Shown here: positions 1 through 12,520 of the stretch, piece by piece
Numbering within the stretch: the first letter of the stretch is position 1
Layout: each line of letters opens with the position of its first letter
NCBI GenBank assembly: GCA_020152595.1
Contig: JAIGNY010000904.1
Coordinates: 826,501-890,500, forward strand
Length of the DNA: 64,000 nucleotides
Source of the DNA: Chiridota heheva
Taxonomy: Eukaryota; Echinodermata; Holothuroidea; Apodida; Chiridotidae
Direction of reading: 5' to 3'
Made by a program: the position numbers and the translations under genes
Notes under the pieces: model-generated
What the model saw: the letters and a program-made list of their open reading frames with translations, nothing else
What the model was told of the DNA's origin: nothing
Database searches by the model: none

Positions 1-11
1 CTACATTACAA

Positions 12-591
12 AAGACATAAAGTCTGACATTATCCTTATTTCATATGATAGAATTAAAATAACAAATTTTTCTGACAAAGTTTCATATCCCCTTCAGCAA
101 TCTAAAATAATTTTTATAATTATTAAAAACTTTAATTCTACTACTTAATAGTACTAAGGGAGCTGCCATTTTGGTTTCAAAACATGCAGATTATAATGTC
201 ATCAAGCCCAGCAGAATGTTGGAATGCTTTTGTATTTCTTTATAATTTACCTCAAGATTTTAGCTAATGAAAAATTGTTTTTCTTTTGTAAGGGCCAAGG
301 AATTTTGTTTGTGTATACATTCTGTTAAAACTTTGTCACATCATTTTAGAATAAAAACACTTTAATCACATTTATAAAAAATACATTAAATTCCTTATGT
401 TCCTTTTAGGAAAATTATGTTATCATGCACAATATTTCAATACAGAATTGAACAAAATGGCAGCCTCCATGTGTTAACTTCAAACATGAATAACTTGATA
501 GGAATAAGATTTTGACTTGCTGTTTTTGGTAGTTCGTTAAGATTTGTATCCTCTATCATATGAAAGAATGATTATATCAGACTTTATGTCT
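12..591. mobile_element. Non-autonomous inverted-repeat DNA transposon (MITE)
   Basis: The left end starts AGACATAAAGTCTGACATTA and the right end is its near reverse complement, ending in GACTTTATGTCT. Similarity continues inward for about 35-40 bases, including CATATGATAGA. The interior of about 500 bp is AT-rich and has no ORF. No clear target duplication was seen, so the superfamily is unassigned. Confidence 0.65.
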
Positions 592-599
592 CCTTAAAT

Positions 600-700
600 A
601 TCAAAATTTGTAGAAATTAACTTCATGATATCATCACCAAAAAAAGAGGGGTATATCTACAGACCATAAGTTATTAGTGTACCACACATTGTACTCTTAT
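600..700. repeat. Single-unit fragment of the roughly 300-bp ATGACATCACCACC repeat
   Basis: The stretch with ATGATATCATCACCAAAAA, then TATCTACAGACCATA and GTGTACCACA, matches the repeat units inside the elements at 46254-47360 and 61906-63177. It is an isolated degenerate unit. Confidence 0.5.
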
Positions 701-1230
701 GGTTTTTTCCTCATGGCAAATTACAAACTTGTATCTACACACCCTTAGGTCCTTCCTCAAACCCACCACTTCCATATATTGGATACTACTTACTCTTTAT
801 GGAAACACTTTCATTATTCACATAAAAATCATAAATCAAAATCTTTCAGAGCACTGAAAAACTGAAAATGAGGTTGTGTTATTCTGGAGCCCTAAAACAA
901 TCAGATACTTCTTTTGCAGGCTTGAGGTATTGAATATCATCACTACTACTAAATCCAGATCAGAGTTAAATTTTATCTAAAAGTATTCACATCAGCTTTT
1001 ACTTGTGTTCACATATGGGTAAACATATCTGTAACCAACCAACAACAGTGAATTTGGTTATGAATCCACAAAAACCTGATTATGGAACAAACAAGATTGC
1101 ATGACATCAATATTCTAAACAAGAATGCTAAAACAAATGAATATTTAATCTCATACACATGACAGCTTAGACCAAGATTCTCTTTCACCTTGTAAAACTT
1201 GTGGTAGCAAAAACATTTTAAGTTGCAAAC

Positions 1231-4200
1231 CTGTAAAATGTGAACTCCTTTGGTGGAAGAACAACTAATTCTCCAAGTCCATCCCCTGTCAAATCCATGT
1301 AATTTACAGCCAAGAGAGGATGAGCAAAGCTTCTCCTCCACAGGCATTCATACTCATGTCTTGATTCAGGTACAAGTCTTGATTCAGATACATCTTCCAA
1401 GTTGGATGGTAGTTCTGTGTCTTTCTTTTCATTGTTGCTCTTCTCTTTGTACTTGTAAGCTATCAATTCCTGGAATCATATGTTATAGAAATATCAAATA
1501 ACATTTATTGCATGTGAAACAGAATAGTAATACAAATAGAATCATAAGTTTTCAATGTAAAAAATCTGATGTTTCACACCTTCAAGGGGACACAAGTAAA
1601 ATAATAAAACTTTATTGTTTATGTCACCATTAACAACTGCTACAAGTCTAAAAAGCTAAGCTGCTGAAGGTACTCAAAAATTACAACTTGTATTTCAAAT
1701 TATTTCAAAAGGCAACTGCAATTACTTTAGAAAATGTTTCATCAATCAGCTTTTAATCAGCAATTAAATATAGAAAATGTTTGCTATTTTTAATCTAGTG
1801 ATGGCTCCACAATGTATGAAACTACGGCCTCAATATAATTAATGGTTACTCCAAATTGTTTTTTACATGTTGCAACTGATCATAAGATAAGACATAACTA
1901 GTTCTTTATGTATCTGAGCATGACTGCTCAGATACATAAATAACTACTGCCTGAATATAATTAATGGTTAAAAGTTAACACCAATTAAAAGTTTGACTGA
2001 GAAATGATTTACAAAACTTTACTTTTTCTAATTTACAAATTTCACATGAAGTGCATTGATGACAGCTAACACTTGCAGCTTATAAACCACAATCAAAACA
2101 ATGCTTTGAAACAAAAGCTATTATAACACACTCACACAGTACACACAACAAGTACATTAGCATAATCATCACTTATGTTCAGGTAGCTGTTGTATAAATT
2201 TACCCTTTTGGTGTTCCAAATGAAATGTTGGAAATTTTGCAGAATAATTTCAATAAAGGTCAGAGATTTTCTTTTAGGATATGGTTAGTAGTGTCACTTT
2301 CTGCTACTTGTACCAGCCATTTGTAAGGATGTATGTTCACAGCTTAAACTTCAATGCCCTCAACACAACAAACATATTTGACAAAACTGGAAACTTAAAT
2401 CTTAACTAGAAATTTGTAAGTTTGAAGGTCTCATCTACTAAATCTTTTTAAGGCAGATAACAACCTGATATTATGCATACATCATGTGCACATCAAAAAA
2501 ACCACTTCACAATATCTTATGTTTGAAGTCATCCTTATTGTTTCATTTCTTTTCAAGCCAGGTTTTATTGTTTCCACTGCTATTCAAACCAGAAACCAGT
2601 TCTTTGCAAATTTTCCATTGTTTCCATTTTTTTCAAGCAAGATATAAGTCGTTATAGAAAAACCCAGGCTTTTTGTTCTCAGTTCTCTTGAGGTGATAAA
2701 GTTCAAAATACCAGTCAGATTGCATCAGGTTAAACTATTTGTGGATGCCGCCACCACTGCCAGAAGTCAATGAACAACCACGACAGACTGATCATTACGT
2801 CTCTTTCTGCATCTCAGGTGACACTATAAAAGGTTTCAATGTTATATGAATGCAACTTCCTTAATTGACTGAAGTCTGTTGTTGAGACAAGCATAGCAGC
2901 ATGTTACTCATTCTATTTACTTTGTTCTCACAAATTTGGTAAGAGTACATCTCTGTCCAAATGTTTGTTGATCTAATCTAATTAACCTTTAAATGCCCGT
3001 GGTCAGTGATGACACAACCGATAAGACAGGCACTTTTCAAAAACTTATTATGCTCATCAAATAGGCTAGGCCCACAGCAGTGATTCTGGTATTATTTTAA
3101 AGAGCTTGAATAGTTCTTTCAGAAATTGTAACTTTTGATGGGGGTTATGTAAAAGAACTTTTAAGAAAAAATGGATTAAAATATAGAAAGAAAAAGAAAA
3201 AAAACTTTAAGCCAAAAAACAAGCCTACTTGCCATACATCCAGACCTAACTTTTGCTTGAAAGCTTTGCTTGAAAAGCCAGTGAACAACTGTTGAAAACA
3301 TGAAATTATGCAATGCCCGTCAAATTTTGTCTGCCATTATCACTAATATTTTTTTTTGGCAAAAGTTGCATCAAATTTGATGATTTTTAGCCTTTTTGAG
3401 ACAAATTTTGGAAAAAAATCATAACTCTGGATCATAGTACACCTACTGCAATCATGTAAAGGTATCATTGTAAAGAAACAATCTAAATATGTAAAAAAAA
3501 TCCTCCATTTGCATTTTCACAAGAAAAAATACATAAGCTCAAAAAATTGGCCTAATTTTGCCTAAAATTTGCAACTTTGTATATTAAAGTTGATATTTTC
3601 TTTATTTTGACTTTTTATTGAAAAGATTATTGTCTTAGCATTCATACAATCCAAACTTATAGTGATACAAAACAAAAGGAAAGTTAAGAAAATTATTTTT
3701 TTAAATTTAAAAAATGAAATGTTGTTGTCATTTTGAACCCCTGGGCCTTTAAGGGTTGAACAAACTTGAGATTATGTCAGTAACCGTATCAATTCAGCAA
3801 CTTTATACACAATGGCTTAAGGTTGAAAAAATGAAACTGCTGAAATTTTCTGCGAATTACCCAACTCATTATCATTCATTATCTGACTGGCCTATGAGAT
3901 TTAATGCTGTAAATAATGGTTTTTACCTGTCCATATGTTCCAATAAGAATCTCATTGTAGCCATCCCAATCAATGTCAGCAACACAGGCACACAGGGTGG
4001 AATCAAAATTGTCACTGTCAGCAAGCAGCATTTGCTTTGTGAAACCACAAGTCATCACATCACTATCGAAATTTAAAACAAATTAATGACATTAAAGTAC
4101 TTAATTTTAAACATATTTAACCATAAGCGTTATAAATACTGACAAAAAATACCATTAGGAAACTAAGAAAAAATCAACTGTACATATTTTCACAGCTCAC

Positions 4201-7200
4201 CTGTACACAACTGCAACCTCTAAAGCACTTGTAACCAGTAAATGATAGTCTACTTGATGCTCAGCTTCCATGTCAAATGTATCAATATACACCTGGCTGT
4301 TTTCTACTGCTGAAGGAGTAAAAAGCTGCACACATGTTATTGCGCTGTCATGTTCAAATTCCTTCTCCAATAGAATCTCTGAAACGAATAAAAGTTTTCA
4401 TACATTGTTGGCCCATCTTGATCAATTCCTATGTATATCTCGTCTTGACTGTAAGGTCAGTAAACTCAGGATCAATTTTGTCTTCAAACAAGGGAGGTTA
4501 TTTTTAAATCATTCCATACCAGTTTGACCTCTGCTCGGAGAATCAGAGTTTTCAGACACAGCAATTAATGACTGATATCAGTAAATTTATGGTAAAATTT
4601 ATTTAACAAACTTTCTCATGAAATATCTCAAAAAATCTCTTAAAGTATGAAAAAATTGCACCATTTTTTATGCATAACTACAAAAAATATTCCAGCTTCC
4701 TAAAGGTTGGTTGGGAAGGATGGAAGCTTACCATTTGTTACCATGCATACCACACAAAGTCTCATGTAACCATTCTGACATCCCATGGCTGTCAATCTCC
4801 TACTCATTGCAAGAATTTTGGAGTCAAACCACAAGACACTGCAAAAAACAAAAACACAATGCAATTTTTACTTTGAATAATATTCTACCATGATTGAAAC
4901 ACTTCACAAACAATAACAACAGCAATTTTCAAACTACGCTTCTGCGCTCATAACCTCATATATTTTGACTGTTATATAAGGTACATTAAGGGTAAATCAC
5001 CTTGATGTGGTGCTGTACCAATAACTTGGCAATGGTTCAACCACCTGCCATGCATCTTGAGAATGGACTAGAGCAGATATACAAGTATACAGCAATAATG
5101 ATGACTGAAGCACGTAACACAGAAGATGCTTACACACTCTGTAAATCATGAAACTCTGGGAAGCCTTCCTGGTCAGTTTGCTTCACCCATCTATTGACAC
5201 TTGAATCTTTATCCTGTGTAAAGAAAGCAAAACATGGAAATGTTGCAAAGACCACCATCCAAACACATTCAAATTTAAAGGCCAAAATATATGTGATTTT
5301 CTTATTGCCAACCGACCATCAGATAAGTGGTTACTGCAAAAAGTTAATTGTGTGTAAAACATAAAACAATACTTTATAAATTCTTTTTGATACCTTACGA
5401 AGCAGCTCTTTTGAGAAGCAAGGTAATTTAAGGAGGCCATTTAGGTTCACTTGTATGGGTTTGATGAACTCTCCTAAATTTATAATACAATAAATTGTTG
5501 GTCTTATGTTTTTTCTTCCAACACATGCAATGCAAAATTACTTCTTAGTACAATCTGTTTCCCTCTATCTTATGAATGATTGTCAAATGCTCAGGAACAA
5601 ACATACTTCTCTAAATATATGGATCTGGTTATCCCACAGCTCAAGAGAAACACCGACTCCAGATCTCCTTCTTTTGTCATGAATCTGAAAATAAACAGCA
5701 TGATATCAATATTGCAACAATTTGGTTCGTTGCCATCATTAATCCAAATTTGAAGATGGAGAATACGTTAATAACCTGATCTTTAAATGTTTCCTCAAAT
5801 ATTACTATTCATATCAGCTGTGAACACTCACTTGACTTGAAATCATCATGAATAAAAAAGCATGCACTCAGATCTAAATCAATATACAATTTCACAACTA
5901 GCTGAAAGGCTTAATCATCAAAAAATATTGTATTTTTATTTCACAGGAGTTATAACTCATTTACATCTCATTATTTAAATCACAATTCAAATTATTTAAT
6001 CCTAAATCTCTGTCAATGTCAAGAGAGAATGCTAACTCTGAAGGAAGTTTTTTGAAGTTTTAGTCTAAATTAAGATAAGAGTAATTTTTCATTTATATCC
6101 GATGCCCAGGTAAAATGTATAGACCATGCTTTATAGGTTTCAGAGGGGAATTTTACTTTCTATAATATTTTGGAAAGACGTAATCCTTTTTTTGATTGGA
6201 TATTTTACATCCCTTACCCATCAGATTAAGTTATATCGAGATGTCCATGGCAGTTTTATAAACCAGTGTTGAAACATTGGTGAATGAAGACCCACCAGGG
6301 ATTAAACCCAGGACCTCTAACTGCCAAGCTGATGACCAACTTGACCATGTAAGTCCTCTTATATTTAATCAGTATTTCTTCAACTTAAATCAGCATGAAA
6401 TGTGATGTTATTATCAAGAAATTGCAATTTAAAAATAATATTTTTTCAGCACAAAATATACACATAACATCAGTTGTAAAATATGTTCCAAACAGAAGAA
6501 GCTCCTCCCAGAACTCTGCATATTGACTTTTATTTGTTTCTTTCTGAAATACTGTATCCAACGTGATAAGCGCCCATACAGTACTTAATAAGTGCCAACC
6601 AACACTGTTTTACTGATAACATATCTCAACATCAATCAATTATACATGTTAATGCTGTTTATATGTCTTATATAATTTCCATGTACTTTTTGCTACGTTA
6701 TGAGTGTTGTAATTTGAAAACTGAAAATAAAAAAGTAGCGTTACATCCTGTTAGGTCTCATAATGGTGTTGTCGTGGTTACTGCAGGTTGAAGCAAATGC
6801 ACTATATATAGTGTTGGTGCAGTTTGAACATTACTGTACACAACTCCCAAGCATGGGCGCTTATTAGGAAGCAATTCAGGCATTACAAAGTGGTACTATT
6901 CTATTTTCCTAAACCCCCATTACGTCGAATATGGAAATAAGTTACATTACAAATAACAAACCCTATTTTTTAACTATTCAAGTTAAATCCATACTAGAGC
7001 CATGAAGGCCTATCAGGCCATTATCCCCGGTTGCCTTTATCTATTCAATATATCCCATAATACTTTTGCTGACACAGAAATTGAGGATAATAGAGGTGAA
7101 CGTAGCACTTACTGGCTATGGCTCAGAAAGTAGGGAATGATATCCAGCTCAATTGTGCAAAAGCTTTCTGCAAGTAAATAGGATATTAATAGATATCAAA

Positions 7201-10200
7201 AAGTGAAAAGGAGTTCTTTTTAATGAAGAATAAAACTTGAGCCTTAAGCATGAAAAGGAAAGATTTTAGCATCAATCATAATCAGTCGAGAGTGACATAA
7301 AGACACCATTAAATAAGTAAAAATAAGGTTTCATATAAAAACACTAATAATTGAAAACGTGCTTCTAAGCTTGACTGTAGTACAACTTTGTGAGAACATG
7401 TTTTCTTGCAACTGTTCCTCCCTCTGTCAATGTAAAATGAAACTTATAATCTAAACATTCATAAAAGGTATATTTTTAATTAACTTTTTGTAGCACATTA
7501 CGTTAATCTTCAGAGCACTTGTGGATTGAAATAAAATATTATACAGAACTTATATCAAGTGAATAGCAAAATAACATTGGTATTAAAAAAAAAGGCTCAT
7601 GAAAATGGAATATCTGTACCTGTATAACTAAACTACACCTGTTTTGTCAAGATTCCATCTTATAATTAGAAGACTTTACAACCATGCAAAACATCAAAGA
7701 ATGATAATCAAAATAATCAGGCAGACAAAGTGTGAGGTAACAAAAGATATTCGATCATTCAGTCATACTAGACCAAATTAAGCAGTAAAAAACACTGCTT
7801 AATTCTGAAGATTAACTAACTAAATTGTCTCAGGTGAGAAGCCTACAGTATGTAATAAGATTTAACAGTACACCACATCATAATATAGACAAGTCACACA
7901 GCACCACATCTTTCAAAGTTTTTTTACAAAAGTAAACTATGTTTCTACCAATTACCCTCCATTTGAAGGCCCATCTAGCTATTTCTGGGAGATTACATGA
8001 GAAAATTCAGCAATAGCTATGTTAAACATTGATCAATCTATGCACTGCTATTTTGTGTATGATATCAAAAGAACATAACTGAACTCACTTGATATACTTT
8101 CAACATTAAACTGTGATCCTTGTTCCCATGGGTAGTAAATGTTGACACAGTAAGATGGCTTCTCCGCCTCACAATCCTGCAAATTAATGAAACAAGTAAA
8201 TCATTGAGAACTTACCCACTTTGCTACTATAATCATTAAAGGCATACCTGGTATCCTGCCATAATATCATTTCTGTGTAATCAGCTTTGGTGCAGAAATC
8301 CTTACTGACACTTCTTTTAATTTTACATTGTATGTGGTAACAGGCAACCTTCCCTTTTCTAGATCAAGCTAGGTACATGTTTTTCTAGACACCTTATCAC
8401 TAGCTATACTCACATATCAACCCTCCAGCTAAAATTGCAGAAGTCTTATTCAGCATTGAAATTATTTGTCTCCACCGACCTCAACAACATGTGAATTGAT
8501 GGACAGACAAATGAAGCAATTTATAAGCTTTGCTGACAATGGGGATAATTGGGTTTGTCTACTACTGCAGACTGCCAAATTACAGGTAAAATCAAGGTGG
8601 GGGACAATTACAATATGATTATTAAGGAACAATTTAGATGTCAAAAGTGGACAATGGTACAAAATCTGAACATTCTGATCTCCATGCTTATCACATACTG
8701 TAACTTCATCAAGCTTACTATTATCTCCATGCTTATCACATAATGTAACTTCTTCAAGCTTACTATTAAAGCAAGTAGACTTTCTTTTTCAACATTGTTT
8801 ACTTAATCACAATATCATTGAAGAGTTAGGACCTTTTATTTAGGAATATTGGTAAACCTGAGTATTTTATATCATTTTCTCTCCATGGCTGCTTGATAAA
8901 CCAGTTATGGAGCACTAGTAAATGAACCACGAAAATAAGGAACCCTGGGTGCTATGAACGTTGAAAGATCTCAAATGAATATTGGAGTAATTTTTAGTCT
9001 AGACTGTGAAATGACCAGTCAATGGTCAAATACTGCTGCAAATTTGCATGCCAAACAAATTCCCAATGAATCACTTTTATCTCGATGTAATGAATGGTAT
9101 TTATCTGATTAGACATTCTGTTTTGGTGGTTCGCTCTTCACATTTAACAAATGTATGGTGCATCACACAATAATACAACAATGAAGATCTTACCTTGATA
9201 AAAGACAATGCAATGACAATTCCTTCTTCTGGAGATTTGTAGATAGAATCAATGGAGATAAACTCTGCATCCTCTAAAAGAATTAGAAAAAATGTGAAAA
9301 ATTAGCACTATAATGGAGTAAGATTTCTGCATATTCATAATTTTTAATATCATGAAGTATCCATGTGAGAAATACTGTAAGAAAAACAATGATACTATTT
9401 TAAAAAAAAATAATAATAATAATAAAGAAGGTGCTGAGACTCAAGTTGAAAGGTTTTGCTTAATGGTTGGATACATCTATGTTTAACCCTTAAAGACCCA
9501 GGGGTTCAAAACGTGACAAAACATTATTATAATTTTCTTTTCAAAATTAATTTTCACAACTTTCCTTTCGTTTTCTACAACTACAAGTTTAGTTTATATG
9601 AATGATAAGACATTATCATTATCATTATCATTAACATTATCATAATAAAAAAGTCAAATTAAAGAAATTATTGACAAAAGTATGCAAATTTGCATATTTT
9701 AGGCCAATTTTTTTAGCTTTAATTTTTTTCTTGAATAATGAAAAATGAGAATTTTTTTACATATTTAGATTGTTTGTAAGATTTCCTTTCCATTGGTACC
9801 AGTCTAATTTTTTTTTTTTTTTTTAAAGCAAAACATGCAAAAACAATAAAGGAAAAAAAAATCACCACTGTAATTACTAGCAGATCGATTGATCTAGTGC
9901 GGTAATCAAATGCGGGCCGTCCACGTGCTATGCACAGAGATTTGCCACTAGACCAAAGTGACTATCTGTGAAAGGAAGAGCTTTATAATTATTTAACTTA
10001 AATGTTATAAGAGAGGGGGTACTTGCTCTTTTGATATCAATCAAAAGTACCTTGGTCTTTCTTACGATACATTTCGCGGTGGGTGTACCAGAATACAATT
10101 TTTGTGAATTTTGGTCAAAAGGCTAAATATCATCAAATCAGAACTTTATTAAATACTTTGATGTCTTTAACAGTTGTTCACGACTTTTCAAGCAAAAGCT

Positions 10201-11365
10201 AGATCTGGAAGAATGGCAAGAAGGCTTTTAAAAAAAAAAGTGTTTTCTTAAATTTTGTGCATTTTTCTTATTCTCTGTTTTTCCATCCATTTTTTTGCAA
10301 AATTCTTCAACATAACCCCCATCAAAAAGTAATATTTTCTGAAAGAACTATTAGAGCTCTTTTAAATGATACCAAGATCACTGCTGTGGGCCTATCTTTA
10401 CAAAGAACAATAGTTTTTGAAAAAGTATGTCCCCAATCGAGCATGACACGCTTGGTCTGGTATTTAACCCTTACTCTACCTGCACTTTTTTGAAAATGCG
10501 TTGGGAGGCGGAGTCAAAGATGGGGAACCCAAAACGAGGGTTAATCAGGGGCTTTTTATTGAAAGGTCCTCTATCTTCCAAGCAGCAGTGTCAGGTTCAT
10601 TCCACTTCAGTGACCCGCTGGGCCGCCCACTGGGATTATGCTGCATATATTTTCGAGTTGGCACACTTGTCGCGGGTTCCTTAACTCTAACTCTACCAGC
10701 ACTTTTTTGAAATTGTGCTCAGGAGTCGGAGTCAAAGATGGGAAACCCAAAACTGCAATAACATCGCCACATGGTAGAGTAAAGGTTAAGGGTTAAGAAG
10801 CAAAGACATCAGACAATATAACTGTGAAGATACTACTTCAATATCTATGTTCCACTCAACAAGTATCAAAATAAGTCTGTTGTAGAAAGTCAATATTACT
10901 AGTATGACTTGTTATCATTTGGAATGTATCTTAATGAAAATTGCATCTTTATTGAGTGAGAACAATTTTGATCCATTTTCTTTAGGTGGTACTGTTACAT
11001 AACAGTTACTTGTCATGTTAATCCTTCTCTGCTAATATATAATGTTACCCATTCCCTTTTTACTAAGAATTCAAACCAAAACATTTTTTAGGCTGCACAA
11101 TATAATTTCAGCAATAAGAAATGTTTTTACCTGGGATAAAGAGAAATTCGATTTCTCTAGCTACTGGTTTTAGCTCATCAGGCACCTTCTGAAATTCAAT
11201 GGTCTGAACCTTTCCCCTCAGTGGTGCAATTAGTGCCCTCTTGACTCCATCTGTATTGGAGATGCCTGTCAGACCATACACATTGCTTTGATAGGAGAAT
11301 CCTGTAAAATGGGCCTCGTGTAAGAAATCAGTGTCAACGATAGTGCCAGTGACAGCTTCAGACAT
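1231..11365 (-). CDS. KPTN: Kaptin (KICSTOR subunit), 11 coding exons, C-terminus off the left edge
   Basis: Kaptin is a subunit of KICSTOR (with SZT2, ITFG2 and KICS2), which holds GATOR1 at the lysosome and so restrains mTORC1; it was first described as an actin-associated protein. Exons in coding order are 11131-11365, 9194-9273, 8089-8176, 7113-7167, 5607-5684, 5134-5213, 4751-4838, 4529-4571, 4201-4378, 3927-4062 and 1231-1469. All have GT-AG borders with agreeing phases, except that two exons each lack one base (near 5633-5635 and 1255-1259). Diagnostic stretches are the N-terminal FSYQSNVYGLTG, IPEDAEFISIDSIYKSPEEG, the FG-GAP-like DIDWDGYNEILIGTYGQ, and MDLTGDGLGELVV followed in the shifted frame by STKGVHILQ. 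About 434 residues are visible against about 436 in human. The final segment after HILQ was not found and probably lies before position 1. I chose the start MSEAV at 11365 because it sits 17 residues before EAHFTGF, as in human; an in-frame ATG at 11431 is the alternative. A possible acceptor at 11485/11486 suggests an untranslated upstream exon. Confidence 0.93.
1906..1939. repeat. Perfect 15-bp palindrome with 4-base loop
   Basis: TTATGTATCTGAGCA at 1906-1920 is followed by TGAC and then its exact reverse complement at 1925-1939. A direct repeat (AATATAATTAATGGTTA) lies on both sides near 1833 and 1957, so this may be the core of a small foldback element in a KPTN intron. Confidence 0.7.
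2985..3757 (-). mobile_element. AT-rich inverted-repeat element, copy 1
   Basis: This is an inverted copy of the sequence at 9482-10460. It is bounded by TTAACCCTTAAAG-like termini, with CCCAGGGGTTCAAAA just inside one end and TAGGCCCACAGCAGTGAT near the other. It lies in the last KPTN intron visible here and has no ORF of note. Unlike copies 2 and 3 it lacks the tRNA-like insert. Confidence 0.65.
6225..6355 (-). mobile_element. SINE fragment with tRNA-like head
   Basis: On the minus strand it has a tRNA-like A box (TCAAGTTGGTCATCAGC), a B box-like GGGTTTAATCCC, and then a body with ACTGGTTTATAAAACTGCCA and ATGGACATCTCG. The body matches the SINE copies at 8880, 21040 and 38498. Confidence 0.6.
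8678..8767. repeat. Two tandem copies of a 45-bp unit
   Basis: A unit beginning ATCTCCATGCTTATCACATA and ending AAGCTTACTATT occurs at 8678-8722 and 8723-8767 with only a few mismatches, indicating a recent tandem duplication in a KPTN intron. Confidence 0.85.
8880..8955 (-). mobile_element. SINE body fragment
   Basis: The minus-strand stretch with AACTGGTTTATCAAGCAGCC and ATGGAGAG matches the body of the SINE family seen at 6225, 21040 and 38498. The tRNA-like head is degraded, with only GGGTTCC left. Confidence 0.45.
9482..10460 (+). mobile_element. AT-rich inverted-repeat element, copy 2, with tRNA-like insert
   Basis: It starts TTAACCCTTAAAGACCCAGG and ends near GGTATTTAACCCTTA, in inverted orientation to copy 1 (2985-3757). 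An extra block of about 270 bp (about 9810-10070) carries a minus-strand tRNA-like segment (TGGTCTAGTGGCAAATC) followed by CATTTGATTACCGC. An ATTATC microsatellite lies at 9614-9650. Confidence 0.65.
10456..10797. mobile_element. Short inverted-repeat element with internal direct repeat
   Basis: The left TTAACCCTTACTCTACC and the right GTAGAGTAAAGGTTAAGGGTTAA are imperfect inverted termini. Two internal blocks, each with GCACTTTTTTGAAA and GGAGTCAAAGATGGG, are direct repeats. It abuts copy 2 of the AT-rich element and may share its terminus. Confidence 0.5.
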
Positions 11366-11659
11366 TATGCACCTTCCTCCGTCAACTACTGCAGACACTG
11401 GTAATAGTCTGTTGAAAAGGTTGAGAGTCAATGTGAGTCTTTTTCTGCATTGATCGTCTTCTTTACAGATATTTCTTCATAAGATCTGCAAGTAAAAAAT
11501 AGTTTTTCAAATAAGCAAACAAAAAGGTAAATATTGTCATGGCTCAAATGCAGATCTACACAAATTAAAACACACATGACAAGATTTACTACTATACAAA
11601 CATCCCACAATCCATCCCACTAAAGCCATGTCTCCCACCAATATCTCTACAAATCTCAA

Positions 11660-12520
11660 GCTACACTACATAACATAGCATAAGAAGATGATGGCTAAAA
11701 AGGGTAGCCACCCCACAAAAAGCCCAAACTAACACCACCACCACCACAACAAATTTTTAAACCAAACATGCCCAGAGTTTGTAAAGAACTTATCATTGTT
11801 GACTCTTTGAAATTGTGAACAAAATTGGAGCTAACTACCCACTCAGGCAAACCATTCCACATATTAACAACTTTGCGAAAAGCTAGAATGCCGAATATTT
11901 ATTTGTGAGAGCTCTTGGGTCAACTTCAAACTGTTAGCACGTGTCACATGAGGATTAGCTGAAACATGCAAGAAATAGCAGGAAGTCAAAGCATCGCTAC
12001 CAGATAGGAACTTAAAAACCTGAATCGTATCCCCACATACTCTTCTTAACTAAAGCATGGTCAAACCAAGAATTCGCAACCTAGATTCATAAGAGAGATT
12101 CTTACTTTGGAAATAAGTCTAGTGGCTCTTCGCTAATCCTGCTCCAAAATGCACCTATCCTTCTCATAGAAGGAACTCAGTCTCCAAGCTTGAATAGCAT
12201 ACTCAAGGTAAGGACTGACTAACTGCTTATACAAATTAAGAACCTCTCACGAAGAAAACAAAAAAATATTCTAATAAAATCAACTTCCTATTTGCCTTTG
12301 CAGCTGTTAAAGCACACTTTTTAGAAGGCTTCAGATTGCTAGTAATGACAACACCTTGATTCCTTTCTTGATCAATATGACCAATAAACTATTCATGCAG
12401 TAATCAAAAGTCAAACTGCTCTGACCAAAATGAATAACTTTGCATTTATTAACATTGAATGGCATATGCCATGTTTGGGTGGGACCAAGAAACTAACTTA
12501 TCATGTATGCCATCCACTTT
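11660..12520 (-). mobile_element. CR1-like LINE 3' fragment, minus copy
   Basis: The reverse complement matches the 3' part of the plus copy at 13190-14640. It begins in the reverse transcriptase at GATAAGTTAGTTTCTTGGTC, runs through the NKCKVIHFGQ equivalent, and ends in a GTGGTGGTGGTGTTAGTTTG 3' UTR. It is 5'-truncated and frame-broken, and lies upstream of the KPTN start. Confidence 0.85.

Noticed and set aside
7502-7816. Possible 315-bp inverted-repeat element with GTTAATCTTCAGA termini
   Set aside because: The 13-bp inverted match is perfect, but there is no target duplication and no inner terminal similarity, so chance cannot be excluded.
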